From positions 86,585,069 to 86,649,068 of the forward strand of contig OX638130.1 in NCBI GenBank assembly GCA_951804985.1: DNA of 64,000 nt. Direction: 5' to 3'. Below, one piece after another: positions 24,278-34,920 of the stretch. Each line of letters opens with the position of its first letter. Position 1 is the stretch's first letter. A model generated the notes under the pieces. It searched no databases, had not been told where the DNA came from, and saw nothing but the letters and a program-made list of their open reading frames with translations. The translations under genes and the position numbers were made by a program. The stretch is from Dryomyza anilis (lineage: Eukaryota > Arthropoda > Insecta > Diptera > Dryomyzidae).

Positions 24278-25155
24278 CACTCAAAAGAAAATGTACCATT
24301 AAGTACTTAATGAATGGTACGTCCATTGATCTTATGGTTCATGTCTTAGTAGTTTTTTCTTTTTAAATCAAAGGTTTTCTTATTAATTTGACAGTATTCG
24401 AAAAATTCAGCACCATAAATTTAAATATTTCAATATTATTATTTTTAATAGAATAAATACTATTATTTCAATGGTTTCCTCCTATAATAGTAAAGGTGGC
24501 AAAAAAATACATAAAAACGAATAAAAACATGTTCGTTTTGTGCGTCATTCTGCGTGTTTGCTCAAATTGGTCGCATGCATTTTTTGTGATAATCGACATT
24601 ATGACGCGTTTATAATTCGTAAGAACTCAATGTATTTAATATAATTTCATTATATTTAAACTTTTTGTTTTATTTATTACAGAAAATAATATATCGAATT
24701 TCTATTATGGCAACGGACTTAAAAATATATGCAGACTCAAGTATTACAATCAATTATAGGAAACTGAAGCGAACAATAAATGTGTTATAATCTTTTGCAA
24801 CGAGAAGTGTCTTTTTATGTGTGTGATTTATAAAATTGAATTTCCATTTCGACATATAAACAAAATAAAATATACAATAAATTAACTAAAATCCATTTTG
24901 GTTTTAATAAATTATTAGGAAAATTTAATTCGACTATACCATAAAAGTAATAATACGTATCAATTAAATATTTATAGCTCTTGCTTATTGTAATTAAAAG
25001 AATACATTATAAAATGAATGGTACAACATCATATTGTATTAAAAATTTGAATATTATTAAACTAATGGTATGCTTCCTATTGACCAATTTTAATAGTATA
25101 AATTTTTGTTTTTCTATTGAAATACTATTAATTTACCATGATTTTTTTCTGGGTG
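24278..25155. mobile_element. MITE family B, long form, copy 1
   Basis: About 878 bp from CACTCAAAAGAAAATG to TTTTTTTCTGGGTG. The right 450 bp match, inverted, 35722-36090, and the 'ATTTAAATATTTCAATATTATT' section matches 34928 onward. It shares terminal sequence with the short form but has an unrelated middle. The flanking dinucleotide is TG on both sides, not TA. Confidence 0.75.
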
Positions 25156-26029
25156 TGGAAAAAATTCACCGTCTTGGATTTGAAAGCCGTTTTTTTCTAT
25201 ATACTGAATTAGTCATATGGGCGAGAAAATGAAACAGTCTAAGTGCCTGATGAAATCTATTTTGAATATCTTCTTTATAACATGACAACTCTTCAGAACC
25301 TATTAGATTCAATCTTAAATTGACTTGAATTAAATCCATGGTTTCGACGACTACACCATTAAATTATTTGGATCTACATAAACGCCTAAGTTGGTAATAT
25401 GGCTATGTTGGCTAATATATGAATCATTTCATATCATCTTCACCAGAGATTTCATCCAGCTGTGTTCCAAATAATTATTTTCGATTTGGTGGTTTATATA
25501 TAACAAATTCTTGAATTTTCAAAATTTTCAAAGAATGATTCATATAAGAATCTGAACGTATTTTAAGCACCGTTGAAAGTTTTTTTAAAGAGTGTACAAA
25601 ATATCTATTAAACAACCCAGCAAAATATTGCACATCCCTGAAGATTTCACTGTTGAATTCAGTACAGGTCTTGAATTTAGTACAGATCTGACCAATTCAG
25701 TCCAGTATGACTTGTCAGTACAGATGTGATTACTGAAGTATTGTATTATTTCTGAGGACTGAATTTAATGATTGTACAACCTTTAAACTAATATCTTTAG
25801 AGTTCATTACTGAAACAACGCTTTTTCTCATTCCTTATTAGCTAAGTACTGAAATCAAGTCTGAAATTTCTGATCGATCTCAATATAGTTCCAATTACAA
25901 ACTTGAAATATATATGCTTGAAAAACCAAAACTTTTTTAATTGAAAGAGAGCATTTCAGGATTGAATTAATACATGAAACTGTTATCGAAATACAGGCCT
26001 GAAAAAACGAATATTTGAAGAGAAAGGTG
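25156..26029. other. Intergenic, nothing recognised
   Basis: 'ACTGAATTCAGTAC'-type words repeat around 25630-25760. No gene seen. Confidence 0.45.
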
Positions 26030-26249
26030 CACCCAGAAAAAAATTCCCTCAAATCCCATTAATATTGGTCAATAGGACAATTATTGATTTAATAGTAAAC
26101 AAAAAAATAAATCTTCTCATATAAACTCAATGGCAATGTCATGGTATTTTCTAGTATTTAATGGTATTTTCCGATTAAAATAATAATTTATCCTATTGAC
26201 TACTTTTAATAGTAAAAAACTATTATTTATATAGTATTTTTTCTGGGTG
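26030..26249. mobile_element. MITE family B, short form, copy 2 (inverted)
   Basis: CACCCAGAAAAAAATTCCC to TTTTTTCTGGGTG, 220 bp, the reverse complement of copy 1 with high identity. Flanked by TG on both sides. Confidence 0.88.
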
Positions 26250-26740
26250 TGTATGGAGTATATCAGACATATAATCGAAGCTTATTAAATTTCATAGTTA
26301 AAAACACAAATGAATTTGTAAACAAATATTATAAACCCGAGATAAAATATCTGTAATTTTTCAGGAATATTTTCGGCAAACTCACATATTAATGGAAGTT
26401 GGCGTATCTAAAATTCTCAAATTTTATGGAATTTAAAGAACAAATTGATATTGATAGAAACTCTGCCTTTGTATGCATAAAATCTTTTGTAAATATGTGT
26501 CTAAACTGCTGTAAGTCTTCCAATTATTTTGTTTTGGCAAACTTCATGCAAGTATGGACGAACGTTTCTTATTGAAATTTTAAAGGAAAAATTTAGTTGT
26601 ATTTCTGGCATGGAAAGGCATTCATTCCATACTGTGCAATCGTCGGAAAACGAAGTACAAATGTTAGTCCGCGCAACTGCACATTCGTTTGCCATAACCT
26701 CATGACTGCATTTTTCATTCTGCCAAAATTGACCTTGGTG
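26250..26740. other. Intergenic, possible trace of repeat family A
   Basis: 'GAAACTCTGCCTTTGTATGCATAAAATC' near 26457 recalls the minus-strand form of family A. No gene is supported. Confidence 0.35.
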
Positions 26741-26744
26741 CATT

Positions 26745-27116
26745 TGTTACGGCAATTGTAACAACAAAATAAAAGACAAACGGCAATCTCATGTCTCTCA
26801 GCAATTCGGTTGCCAGTTACTTGCCAACAATTATCATGCTCACCGACTAGGATGTTGCGACAAGCGCTTGCTCACCGAATAGGAGGTTGTCACAAACTCA
26901 TGTTCACCGATTTACAGGTTGTCACAATCTCATGAACACCAATATGAAGATTGCCACCACCTCATGCTAGAATGTTGTCTCATGCTAGGATAGACTATGA
27001 TGTTACCATAACTGAATTAAAAGGTTGTTTCAACTACTTTATCAGTTGTTGCCGCAACCGAATAATTTCGTAGGGCAATTTAGTTGGTTGCCGCAACAAA
27101 TCGGTTTTCTGTGTAA
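26745..27116. repeat. Repetitive segment with GTTGCCGCAAC motifs
   Basis: Repeating 'CTCA(T/C)G...CACCGA...GGTTGTCACAA' units of about 45-50 bp from 26830 to 26960, closing with 'GTTGCCGCAAC' twice and TTTTCTGTGTA at 27105-27115. It looks like a degenerate element end; the other end was not found. Confidence 0.45.
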
Positions 27117-27367
27117 TTCAATCTAAATCAATGCGTGTCAGTTCTGTGAAACGAATTCAATTTTTGTTTATTTAAATTTCGATCAAAAGTCAATTTTAAA
27201 ACATTTCCGTATATATAAAAAAGGAAATTTTATAAGGAAATTTCAAATGTTCACCAAAAATGCATTTGAATCAAAGTATTTTAAGGTCACAAAGTCATTG
27301 TACAAATAATCACTTGTACGACTCCGCCCACAATAAAACAAACTAATTAATTTTTTTAAAAAAATAT

Positions 27368-27373
27368 TTTATT
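27368..27373 (-). terminator. Poly(A) signal of MBF2-like gene 1
   Basis: AATAAA on the minus strand, about 83 nt beyond the stop codon. Confidence 0.5.
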
Positions 27374-27455
27374 TTTAAGCAAATTTTTGTTGTTGTTGTT
27401 ATAATCACATTTAACGATTAATTAAGACCTTTTAATGCGCACGTGTCAACCTCCC

Positions 27456-28198
27456 TCACTGGCCAAAAACCGATACCTCATAGTTGAAGCGATACGTGTT
27501 GTTGGCCTCCACGATGAGAGTCATGAAGCGTTCACCAATGCCGCCGCGCAGTATGTACGCCTGACCGTCGGAGCTAGTCTGATCGACGTCAACGCGCACA
27601 TAGTTGATGATGGCGCCCACACCAACCTCCGGGTATGTCAGCTCCAGCTGCACATCGTTGGGCTCTGGCCAGCTGCTCGCTTGCTGTTTATGGGCCACGC
27701 GACGATCCCCTTAATAAAAAAAATTAAAATATATTTTTTAATTTTATTTTTATAAAATTTATAAAAAAAATAAAAAAAAAAAAAGAAACAAATGTTGAAA
27801 TGAAATAATAAACAATAAATATAAAAATAAATTAAAAATAAAATCCACCATAAACTCGAAATGAAAGATTTTCATAAAATTGTTTAATAAATTTGAAAAT
27901 TCATAAAAAATATATTTTTGAATTAAACTTTCAAAAACTCTCATTTACCTCTAAAACGATCACCCAGCGAATATTGGATCACATCACGGGTCTGTCCGTC
28001 CACCTTCAACGCCCTCACCAGATTACGTTCCAACGGCATTATATTCGGAAAACTTCTCAATAGTTTCTTGATTTCTGCACCGGTTACAAATCTTACACCC
28101 AGATTGCCTTCGCCACCCTCCTGTTCGGCTGGCGCCGGATTGGCACAGACGAAACTGATCGCCAGGACCAAACCAAAAACTGCTAGAACTTTGTACAT
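27456..28198 (-). CDS. MBF2-family secreted protein 1
   Basis: Exon 1 28198-27949 and exon 2 27709-27456 (donor GTAAATG, acceptor TTAAG, phase-1 intron of 239 bp) give 167 aa. A hydrophobic signal peptide (MYKVLAVFGLVLAISFVCA) starts the protein. The second exon carries the family core: SWPEPNDVQLELTYPEVGVG, then DQTSSDGQAYILRGGIGERF, ending VFGQ. The MBF2 family (Pfam 'MBF2') is named after a silkworm co-activator, but insect members mostly have signal peptides and are probably secreted; the biochemical role is not established. It is the first of three same-strand paralogues spaced 3-4 kb apart. The most GC-rich of the three, with an E/G-rich linker after the signal peptide. The stop codon is TGA. 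Confidence 0.88.
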
Positions 28199-28219
28199 GT
28201 TTGTTGTGTTGTTGTTCAG

Positions 28220-28262
28220 GTGATACTGTTGTCTGCTGGGAGACGACGTGCGATTTTATAGC
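28220..28262 (-). promoter_or_regulatory. TATA box and initiator of MBF2-like gene 1
   Basis: TATAAAA on the minus strand at 28260-28254. About 30 nt downstream is ACAGTATC, an initiator-like word also present in the two paralogues as ACAGTTAT. The leader to the ATG is about 25-30 nt. Confidence 0.65.
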
Positions 28263-28264
28263 AG

Positions 28265-28600
28265 CCCCACAGTGAAACGTGAAACCTGGCACGCATCGAA
28301 TTCACGAATTTACGGGGTGCCACGGGAATTATTATCACGTTGTGTTTAGCCTGTTTATGAATTCTAGGCACGGCGGCACCATTACCACAATGTTCGACAA
28401 GAACCTCATGCACAACAGGCAACGGGTGCGTAATAAACGACGATTGTTGCTGCTGCACTCAGCTGATTAAAGCGGGGCTCAAATCGCAAAATGACTTAAA
28501 CGACTAAACAAACGATTAATGCTGGTTGTGACAATCATGTGATGGCCTATATTTCGGAGAATTTGTTTTAGTTATTTTTTATTTAATTTAGATACATCTA
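28265..28600. other. Upstream region of MBF2-like gene 1
   Basis: Contains 'TTGTGACAATCATGTG' and moderate GC. No gene is called; it is likely promoter-proximal regulatory sequence. Confidence 0.35.
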
Positions 28601-28601
28601 C

Positions 28602-28755
28602 TTTCAGTTGGTTTTTATTCGAAGAACGTAGTCGTTCTTTAATATTTCCAAAATAGGGTTGATACAAATATGGTTGATACTTTCAGTTGGTTTTTATTCG
28701 AAGAACGTAGTCGTTCTTTAATATTTCCAAAATAGGGTTGATACAAATATGGTTG
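28602..28755. repeat. Exact 79-bp tandem duplication
   Basis: 28602-28680 is repeated at 28681 onward, with 75 consecutive identical bases (to 28755). It contains the small palindrome GAACGTAGTCGTTC. Confidence 0.95.
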
Positions 28756-28759
28756 TGAT

Positions 28760-29540
28760 GATCATATTTAAATGGCATAGCTTTTTGATTGTATAGAAAT
28801 CCTGATCCTGACGTTTATCATACAATGTTTCTACATTATCATAATATGATCCTCAGTGACCATTTTATTAGTGTCACACACTCAGTATATGATGCACAGT
28901 AAACATATTATGATACCACATAATTATAATATGAACCTTACGACTGCTGGCTGACAAACCCATGAAACATTCAAATCATAAAGGTGCCGTTAAGCGATTA
29001 TATGATTGTAAATATAAAATGACTTTTTCATGATAACTAAATGATTGTTAATATGATTTTATGTTTAGTATTAAACATATGTTGATCGTAGCCATATTTT
29101 TCGTAACCATAACATGTTTCAACAATAATTTAGTTTTCAATGAGGCAATAATAATATATTAATTAATTTATATACACACACAGAAATAAACTGTCGTTTT
29201 AGTTTTGGAGCCCACAGTAAGTTACTGTTAAAAAAGAGTTCGAACGACAGTATAAAAGTGTCGTTTAGCATAAATGTCAAATATTCAGCTAGTAGTTACT
29301 ACTGTTGATCCAACAGTTGTTATGGTTGAGTCCATATAGGCAGTTATTTACTGTCGTTATAATAGTTCATACTTTTGATATTTTAAAGATGACTACTTTT
29401 TCAACTTTTTTTAAAAGTAAAAACAAGGTAGTTATAGACAGTTTTATTTTTTATTTTAAGATAACACCACTAAATTTTGTTTTCGGTTGTTTCAGCTCCG
29501 TTTCTTTTTGATCGCCCTGTCCTTTCTTATCTTCAATTGA
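28760..29540. other. Intergenic, AT-rich with ATATGAT words
   Basis: 'ATAATATGA' and 'TATGATTG' recur loosely at 28840-29060. At 29176 a segment starts CACACAGAAATAAACTGTCG, possibly a MITE end. No gene seen. Confidence 0.4.
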
Positions 29541-29559
29541 TTTATTTTTTAGATTTCAT

Positions 29560-30250
29560 CCGGATACCCGGATGCTCGAAATTCCGGGTAATACCCTGGT
29601 AGTTGAAATATCAGTTATACCCGGGTGTTAACTGTTCGAACTACACGGGTACTTCGTTTGATCGTTTGTTACTTGGTTCAATCGTCTGTCCGTCCGGGAG
29701 TTGTTCGGTAGTGGGAAACGTGGGTAACCAAAATCGGAGTGGTCCGCGACGAGGTCAAAATCCACCTTTTCCCTAAAAAAATGTATTTCGGAAATCGATA
29801 GTGGGCATCATTAGATGTTTAATGGTATCCTTTGGAGTCTATGGACCCCAAAAGTATATAAAACTCCATTTATCATTATTTTTTTATTTCGAAAATGGAT
29901 ATCGAACTTCATTAGAACCTCTTTGCAGCCATCATGAGTCCCAAAAAAGGATATTTGTGGGCATATTTTATTGTTTTTCGATAGTGTACGTCATTAACGC
30001 CTAATGGTACCCTTGGGAGTGGTTTGCGAACTCCAAACGTGTATTAAAACCCCATTTTTTAATTTCGGAAATTGATGGTACGCAGGACCCGTGAAATTGC
30101 GCAAAAACCCTACTTTCGAAAAAAAAAAGTTTTATGTTAAAATGCATTTGATCGATTTCTGCAAAAAAAAATACGAACTAACGGTCAAACAAACGAACTG
30201 CACTGCTAGTTCGAACAACGAAAAAACAAACGAACTACCCGGGTACTTAA
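29560..30250. repeat. Repeat with CGAACTACCCGGGTAC-type ends
   Basis: 'TTCGAACTACACGGGTAC' at about 29635 and 'CGAACTACCCGGGTAC' at about 30231, with internal duplications of 'GAAATCGATAGTG' plus 'TTAATGGTA(T/C)CCTTTGGGAG'-like text (29795-29840 and 29975-30020). Probably an old transposon remnant. The 30.25-30.78 kb stretch after it is unique-looking and without a supported gene. Confidence 0.5.
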
Positions 30251-30814
30251 AAAAATGACCGAGTTCCTGGACACTCGCATAATCGAATGCATCCGTCCAG
30301 CCTTAAAGTGCGTGTATTGCGCGCCGATTACGCACCGGTTCTTTTCGACATTCTCCACCACTGATTTTATCTTTATTTTTGTTGATCCGGATCGAAATGC
30401 TCATGACCGGGCGAATTGTCGTGTATGTTGTCAACTAGATAAGACCGCGTCCCGTTTGGAAGACTGACACTTGTGCCATATTTCCGTTATTGGAAATTTT
30501 GGAGAACACCGAAACGAATTTCGGACATGAGGCATATTGACGCACTGCGCCCAGATTTCGGGTGTTCATGCTAGCCTGAGGACAGGCGTAGCTCGTGTGC
30601 TTCGCGATAATGTGGACGCCCTTGATTTCCAATCTGAAAATAGCACCAAATAGGTTAAAAATTTCCGGGACAGAGTGTCGTCCGAAGCCTCACCAATGGT
30701 GATTTTTGTGGAATGGTTTTGAGTTTGTGCTTTCGACTATGCTGCACTCTACATTCCCATTAGTGACGCTCTGCTCCTTCGGAAATATCGGAAAACACAC
30801 AATTTTTTAATTAA

Positions 30815-31065
30815 AACCAATTTTTCACGAAAAATTTAATTATTTATTAAAAATTCCACTTGTTCAATTAATTTAATTAGTTTATTAAAAATTCAATTTT
30901 TCACTAAAAATTTAATTTTTCACTAAAAATTCAAATTTTCACTGAAAATTCAAATTTTCACTGAAAATTCAAATTTTCGCTAAAAATTAAATTTTTCACT
31001 AAATTTAAAATTTTTCATTATATATTCAATTTTTCACTAATAATTCAATTTTTCATTAAAAAATA
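30815..31065. repeat. AT-rich array of 'AATTCAATTTTTCACTAAA' units
   Basis: Ten or so degenerate 19-21 bp units. It is low complexity and lies just 3' of MBF2-like gene 2. Confidence 0.85.
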
Positions 31066-31165
31066 TTTTTTTTAGTTTAAAAGAAATTCTATTATATGTA
31101 TTGTATGACGTTAGTTTTTAATAAAAAGACTTGATCATTATAAAAAAATATTACACTTATTCAAT

Positions 31166-32096
31166 TTAATATCCATAGATGTAAAATTTATAATTGAAAA
31201 CATATGTGCTATAGGCCTCCACAACGACCGAAATAAAACGTTGTCCGATGCCACCTGCAATTACATAAGCACGGCCTTGCCTGCCTGTCTGATCGACCAA
31301 TATTTGGAAATAGGTAACAATTTTACCAACACCCGCAGCTGGATACTCTACCTTGAACTGAACATCTTGAAGTGTTGGCCAACTGTTGTAACCAAAATCA
31401 GTTGATACTAAATAATCACCTAAAATAAAATAAAAAACAGACATTAATAATATTATTAATACATTATAAGTGATATATTACAACTTTCAAACGAAATCAT
31501 ATTCAAATTTCGATCGAATTCATTCCTTTGTAAATACTATATAAGTAATAGTTTTTACTATTAAAAATAGTCAATAGGATAAATTATTATTTTAATCGGA
31601 AAATACCATTAAATACTAGAAAATACCATGACATTGTCATTGAGTTTATATGAAAAGATTTATTTTATGTATACTATTAAATCAATAATTGTCCTTTTGA
31701 CAAATTTTAATGGGATTTGAGAGAATTTTTTCTGGGTGAACCTAATACAATCAAATTCATTGTGCTGTGTTACAAATTCTATTCGATTTGATTATCAAAT
31801 ATTTCAATTTCGATTGATAGTGAATTTCAAAACATATCCCATAAATAATTTTTATAATTACCGTAAATGCGTGAACCAATTGTATATTGTAAAGTGTCTC
31901 TGGTTTCACCAGTAACCTTTGTCTCCGGTGCTACACTAATTTCCAATGGTTTTGCATTCGGGTACTGCTTCAATAGAGCATTCAGCTCTTCGGAGGTTAC
32001 TAATTTTACCGCTACATTGGTTGCCTCTGTTTTTGATATCGTAGCTGCTGCTGTGGCCGCGGCCAAGACACTTAAAAGTATAACGAATTTAAACAT
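31166..32096 (-). CDS. MBF2-family secreted protein 2
   Basis: Exon 1 32096-31862 and exon 2 31419-31166 (donor GG|TAATTA read as G|GTAATT, acceptor TTTTAG, phase-1 intron) give 162 aa. A signal peptide covers about residues 1-17 (MFKFVILLSVLAAATAA), followed by SEELNALLKQYPNAKPLEI, a motif shared with gene 3. The C-terminal exon has SWPTLQDVQFKVEYPAAGVG, DQTGRQGRAYVIAGGIGQRF and ends IYGY. Exon 2 is exactly 254 nt, as in both neighbours, which supports recent common descent by tandem duplication. The 442-bp intron contains a family-B MITE (31532-31738); without it the intron would be about 235 bp, as in gene 1. Function is as unknown as for other secreted MBF2 proteins. Confidence 0.88.
31532..31738. 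mobile_element. MITE family B, short form, copy 3 (intronic)
   Basis: Matches copy 1 from AATACTATATAA to TTTTTTCTGGGTG. The first CACCCAGAAAA bases are missing, so it is 5'-truncated or diverged. It sits wholly inside the intron of MBF2-like gene 2. Confidence 0.85.
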
Positions 32097-32112
32097 TTCG
32101 TCAAGGTTCTTC

Positions 32113-32153
32113 GATAACTGTTGATAATTTTGCGAATATTCTTTGCTTTTATA
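32113..32153 (-). promoter_or_regulatory. TATA box and initiator of MBF2-like gene 2
   Basis: TATAAAA at 32153-32147 (minus), with CAACAGTTATC about 30 nt downstream near 32115-32123. Confidence 0.65.
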
Positions 32154-32159
32154 GATTAT

Positions 32160-32555
32160 TTGAAATTTATCAACAAAAGCAATAATTTTACAAATTGTTG
32201 ATATTATTGTGTCATATCATAAATGTCTGTGTAGATAAATGAAATCTCTATTTCTTTGAAAACCAATTAATTGTATTGGCCAATTTAGTGAAATGTTGTC
32301 AATTTACTTATCGATAATACCGCAATATGCGTATAATTTATTTCTTGATATAACTTAAATCAGTAGTAAATAAATGTTGAATTCAGCATGAGTTGATTTA
32401 ACAAACTTTTTGCAATTGCAATTAACCATAACTATACAAATAGAAAAGGACTTTTTTGGCATGAGGTTGAAAGTAGAAATGGACGCGTGCTTTTTTCGTG
32501 TCACGCCCGTAAATCTGACTTTGTGCGTGACACGAACCTAAAACCTTTAGGGACT
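32160..32555. other. Intergenic, nothing recognised
   Basis: 'TTTTCGTGTCACGCCCGTAA' and 'GTGCGTGACACGAAC' (about 32495-32537) form an inverted pair. No gene seen. Confidence 0.45.
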
Positions 32556-32559
32556 AAAC

Positions 32560-33455
32560 TATTTGAAATATCGGTCGAGTTCTGGTTCCAAGATTTTTAA
32601 AATATCGGTTCTGATTCCGAATCCGGTTCTAATCAAAAAGTTATATGGGTTCCAATTCCGGTGCCACACATTTTTTTTAAAAACGATTCCTCTTCTTTGC
32701 GATCCCTGAGAAGGACTAAAATATCGGGTCCGGTTTTAGTTCAAAGATTTTTAAAATGGCGATTCCGGTTCCGATTCCGTTTCCTACCACAGAAAGTGTT
32801 GGTGAACTAGTCTTCACCAGTGACTGGACCAACCTTGAGCTACCAAGTCTTGGTTCCTTTGTCTTCGCTCGTGACTGGGCCAACCATGAGCTACCAAGTG
32901 TTGGTGAACTAGTCTTCGCTCGTGACTGGGCCAACCATGAGCTACCAAGTGTTGGCGAACTAGTTTTCGCCCGTGACTGGGCCAACTATGATCTACCAAG
33001 TGTTGGTGAGCAAGTGTTAACCAGAAACTGGGCCAACCTTGAGTTACCAAGTCTTGGTTCATTTGTCTTCGCCCGTGACTGGGTCAACCATGAGCAACCA
33101 AATGTTGGTGAACTAGTTTTGGCCCGAAACTGGGCCAACCTTGAGTTACCAAGTCTTGGTTCATTTTTCTTTGCTCGTGACTGGACCATCCATAAGCTAC
33201 CAATTGTTGATGAACTAGTCTTCGCCCGTGACTGGGCCAACCATGCGCTACCAAGTGTTGGTGAACTAGTCGTCGCTCGGACTGGACCAACCTTGAGTTA
33301 CCAAGTTTTGGTCCCTTTGTCTTCGCCCGTGACTGTGCCAACCATGAGCTACCAAGTGTTGGTGAACTAGTCTTGGCCCGAAGTGGGCCGTTTCCTATTC
33401 CACACATTTTCCGGTTCCTATTCCAAAAATCGAAACGGTTCCGGTATTATTTCTC
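32560..33455 (+). repeat. 'GGTTCCGGTTCC' repeat split by a 51-bp minisatellite
   Basis: Flanks 32560-32790 and 33388-33455 are the reverse complement of the 4.93 kb repeat; both contain 'CCGTTTCCTA' at the junctions. Between them lie about eleven units of 51 bp encoding, in one frame, GELVFARDWANHELPSV-like 17-residue repeats with alternation of GSFVF and GELVF forms. The ATG frame 32756-33370 (204 codons) is open because units lack stops; a frame slip near 33278 changes the repeat frame, and other frames are open too. I treat it as a minisatellite, not a gene. Confidence 0.85.
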
Positions 33456-33666
33456 ACGTTTTCATGCTTTTTCATGACTTTCCGTGATTCTTCGTGTCTT
33501 CTTATAGCCCGTACTTTATCGTGCTTCTCGTGCGTGTCTGTAAATTTATTCGACGGGTTCGTGCGTGACCGTGCCATGAAAAACAGGTACGCGCGCATCT
33601 CTACTTGAAAGTAAAAAAAAAACAAAATTGAATAACGAAAATTCTATAAAATGTTCTCTATTTTAC

Positions 33667-33805
33667 ATTCGTCCCCGATCAGAATACGAGTCAGGTGGTA
33701 CGCATTACCACCTGACTTAATCCTGATCATGCTTGGTTAGAATAAGCCTACTTTCCAATCTACAAAAGAGCAACCATGATCCATTTTTACGTAGAAAGCT
33801 TATCT
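33667..33805. repeat. Dispersed repeat C with a perfect hairpin
   Basis: TCAGGTGGTA (33691-33700) and TACCACCTGA (33706-33715) form a 10-bp stem with a 5-nt loop, inside a wider imperfect inverted repeat from GATCAG to CTGATC. Related text (CGTCC.TGA.CAGAATACGA) recurs at about 36137-36280. Confidence 0.6.
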
Positions 33806-34065
33806 AAATCCGTTTGTTTATCTTTGCCGTTGTTTAACTTAAATTCAGACATTTTTTAATTTAGTGACTTCCTTGTCATTTATTAGAAATTACTAGACAG
33901 ATTAAGCACAACACAAACCAATTAAATTCTTTTATCGGGTGCTAATTAAAAATAACTTTCCACGATATAGTGTTTTTACCACTAGTGTTTTTACGTTCCA
34001 TAAATGTTTATAAAACCAGTAAAAAAAAACCTTTCCATTATTTTTAAATAATCGACATAAAATAC
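33806..34065. other. Intergenic, nothing recognised
   Basis: AT-rich spacer 3' of MBF2-like gene 3. Confidence 0.5.
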
Positions 34066-34071
34066 ATAATC

Positions 34072-34077
34072 TTTATT
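34072..34077 (-). terminator. Poly(A) signal of MBF2-like gene 3
   Basis: AATAAA on the minus strand, only 7 nt after the stop codon. Confidence 0.5.
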
Positions 34078-34084
34078 TTGTGCT

Positions 34085-34645
34085 TTAAAGACCAAACAAA
34101 TATAGATCATAATTGACATGATCTGTATCGTATGCCTCCAGCACCACAGTTATATAACGTTCTCCGATGCCGCCATCAATAATATAAGCTTGACCACCTC
34201 TATTGTTCTGACTCACAACAATTAGGAAATAGGTGATAATTTTTCCCTCACCCCAGGATGGGTAACTGATATCCACTGCCCAATCTTGTGGTTCCACTGC
34301 ATTATTATAAACATATTCTCTAGCTAGATTGAAATCGCCTGAGAGATGAAGAATAAGAAAACATATAAAATTCAGAAATTATTTCAGTTTCAGCTAATAA
34401 AAATTACCAGATACACGTTTTCCAAATGAATAGGTCAACAACATTCTAGATTCGCCCATATTTGCAGTTGTATCTTCTGTAACCTCAACATTGAGTGGCT
34501 GTGCATTTGGATACTTTTTCAATACAGCTTTAAGCTCCTCGGATGATAGAACCTTTAGATCTACATTGGTTTTCTGCTTCTCGGTCGCTACTGAAGCTGC
34601 TGTGGTCACAGCTATCACAGCTAAAATAATGATGTATTTCAACAT
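34085..34645 (-). CDS. MBF2-family secreted protein 3
   Basis: Exon 1 34645-34408 and exon 2 34338-34085 (donor G|GTAATTT, acceptor CTCTCAG, phase-1 intron of only 69 bp) give 163 aa. A signal peptide (MLKYIIILAVIAVTTAAS) is followed by SSEELKAVLKKYPNAQPL, nearly the same as in gene 2. The second exon has EPQDWAVDISYPSWGEGKI, QNNRGGQAYIIDGGIGERY and ends LFGL. The GGIG(E/Q)R(F/Y) core and the 254-nt exon 2 length are common to all three genes. Genes 2 and 3 look closer to each other than to gene 1. Role unknown beyond family membership. Confidence 0.88.
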
Positions 34646-34657
34646 TTCGAGGTTGTC

Positions 34658-34699
34658 GTATAACTGTTGTTATTAACTAATAAAAGGGCTTGTTATATA
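34658..34699 (-). promoter_or_regulatory. TATA box and initiator of MBF2-like gene 3
   Basis: TATATAA at 34699-34693 (minus), with CAACAGTTATAC about 30 nt downstream near 34660-34668, matching the pattern of genes 1 and 2. Confidence 0.6.
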
Positions 34700-34920
34700 G
34701 GCACACGAACCAGTTCGTTAGGTGATTTTATTGTATACTATCTGTATTGTAGATAAAATCTCCTTTTTTTTCGAAATAACTATTATTATACATAAATTTA
34801 AATTGCTGACCAGTTTAGCAAGGTGTTATCATTTTGCAAGCCCCTTATCAAAAACCAATTGAACAAGCTAATCATTATCGCCTCGACTTCGTGTGCTGTG
34901 CATTATCTAATTAACGTTCT

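Noticed and set aside
27435..27755. 106-codon plus-strand frame
   Set aside because: Antisense of MBF2-like gene 1 exon 2, which has splice sites, a family match and a promoter.
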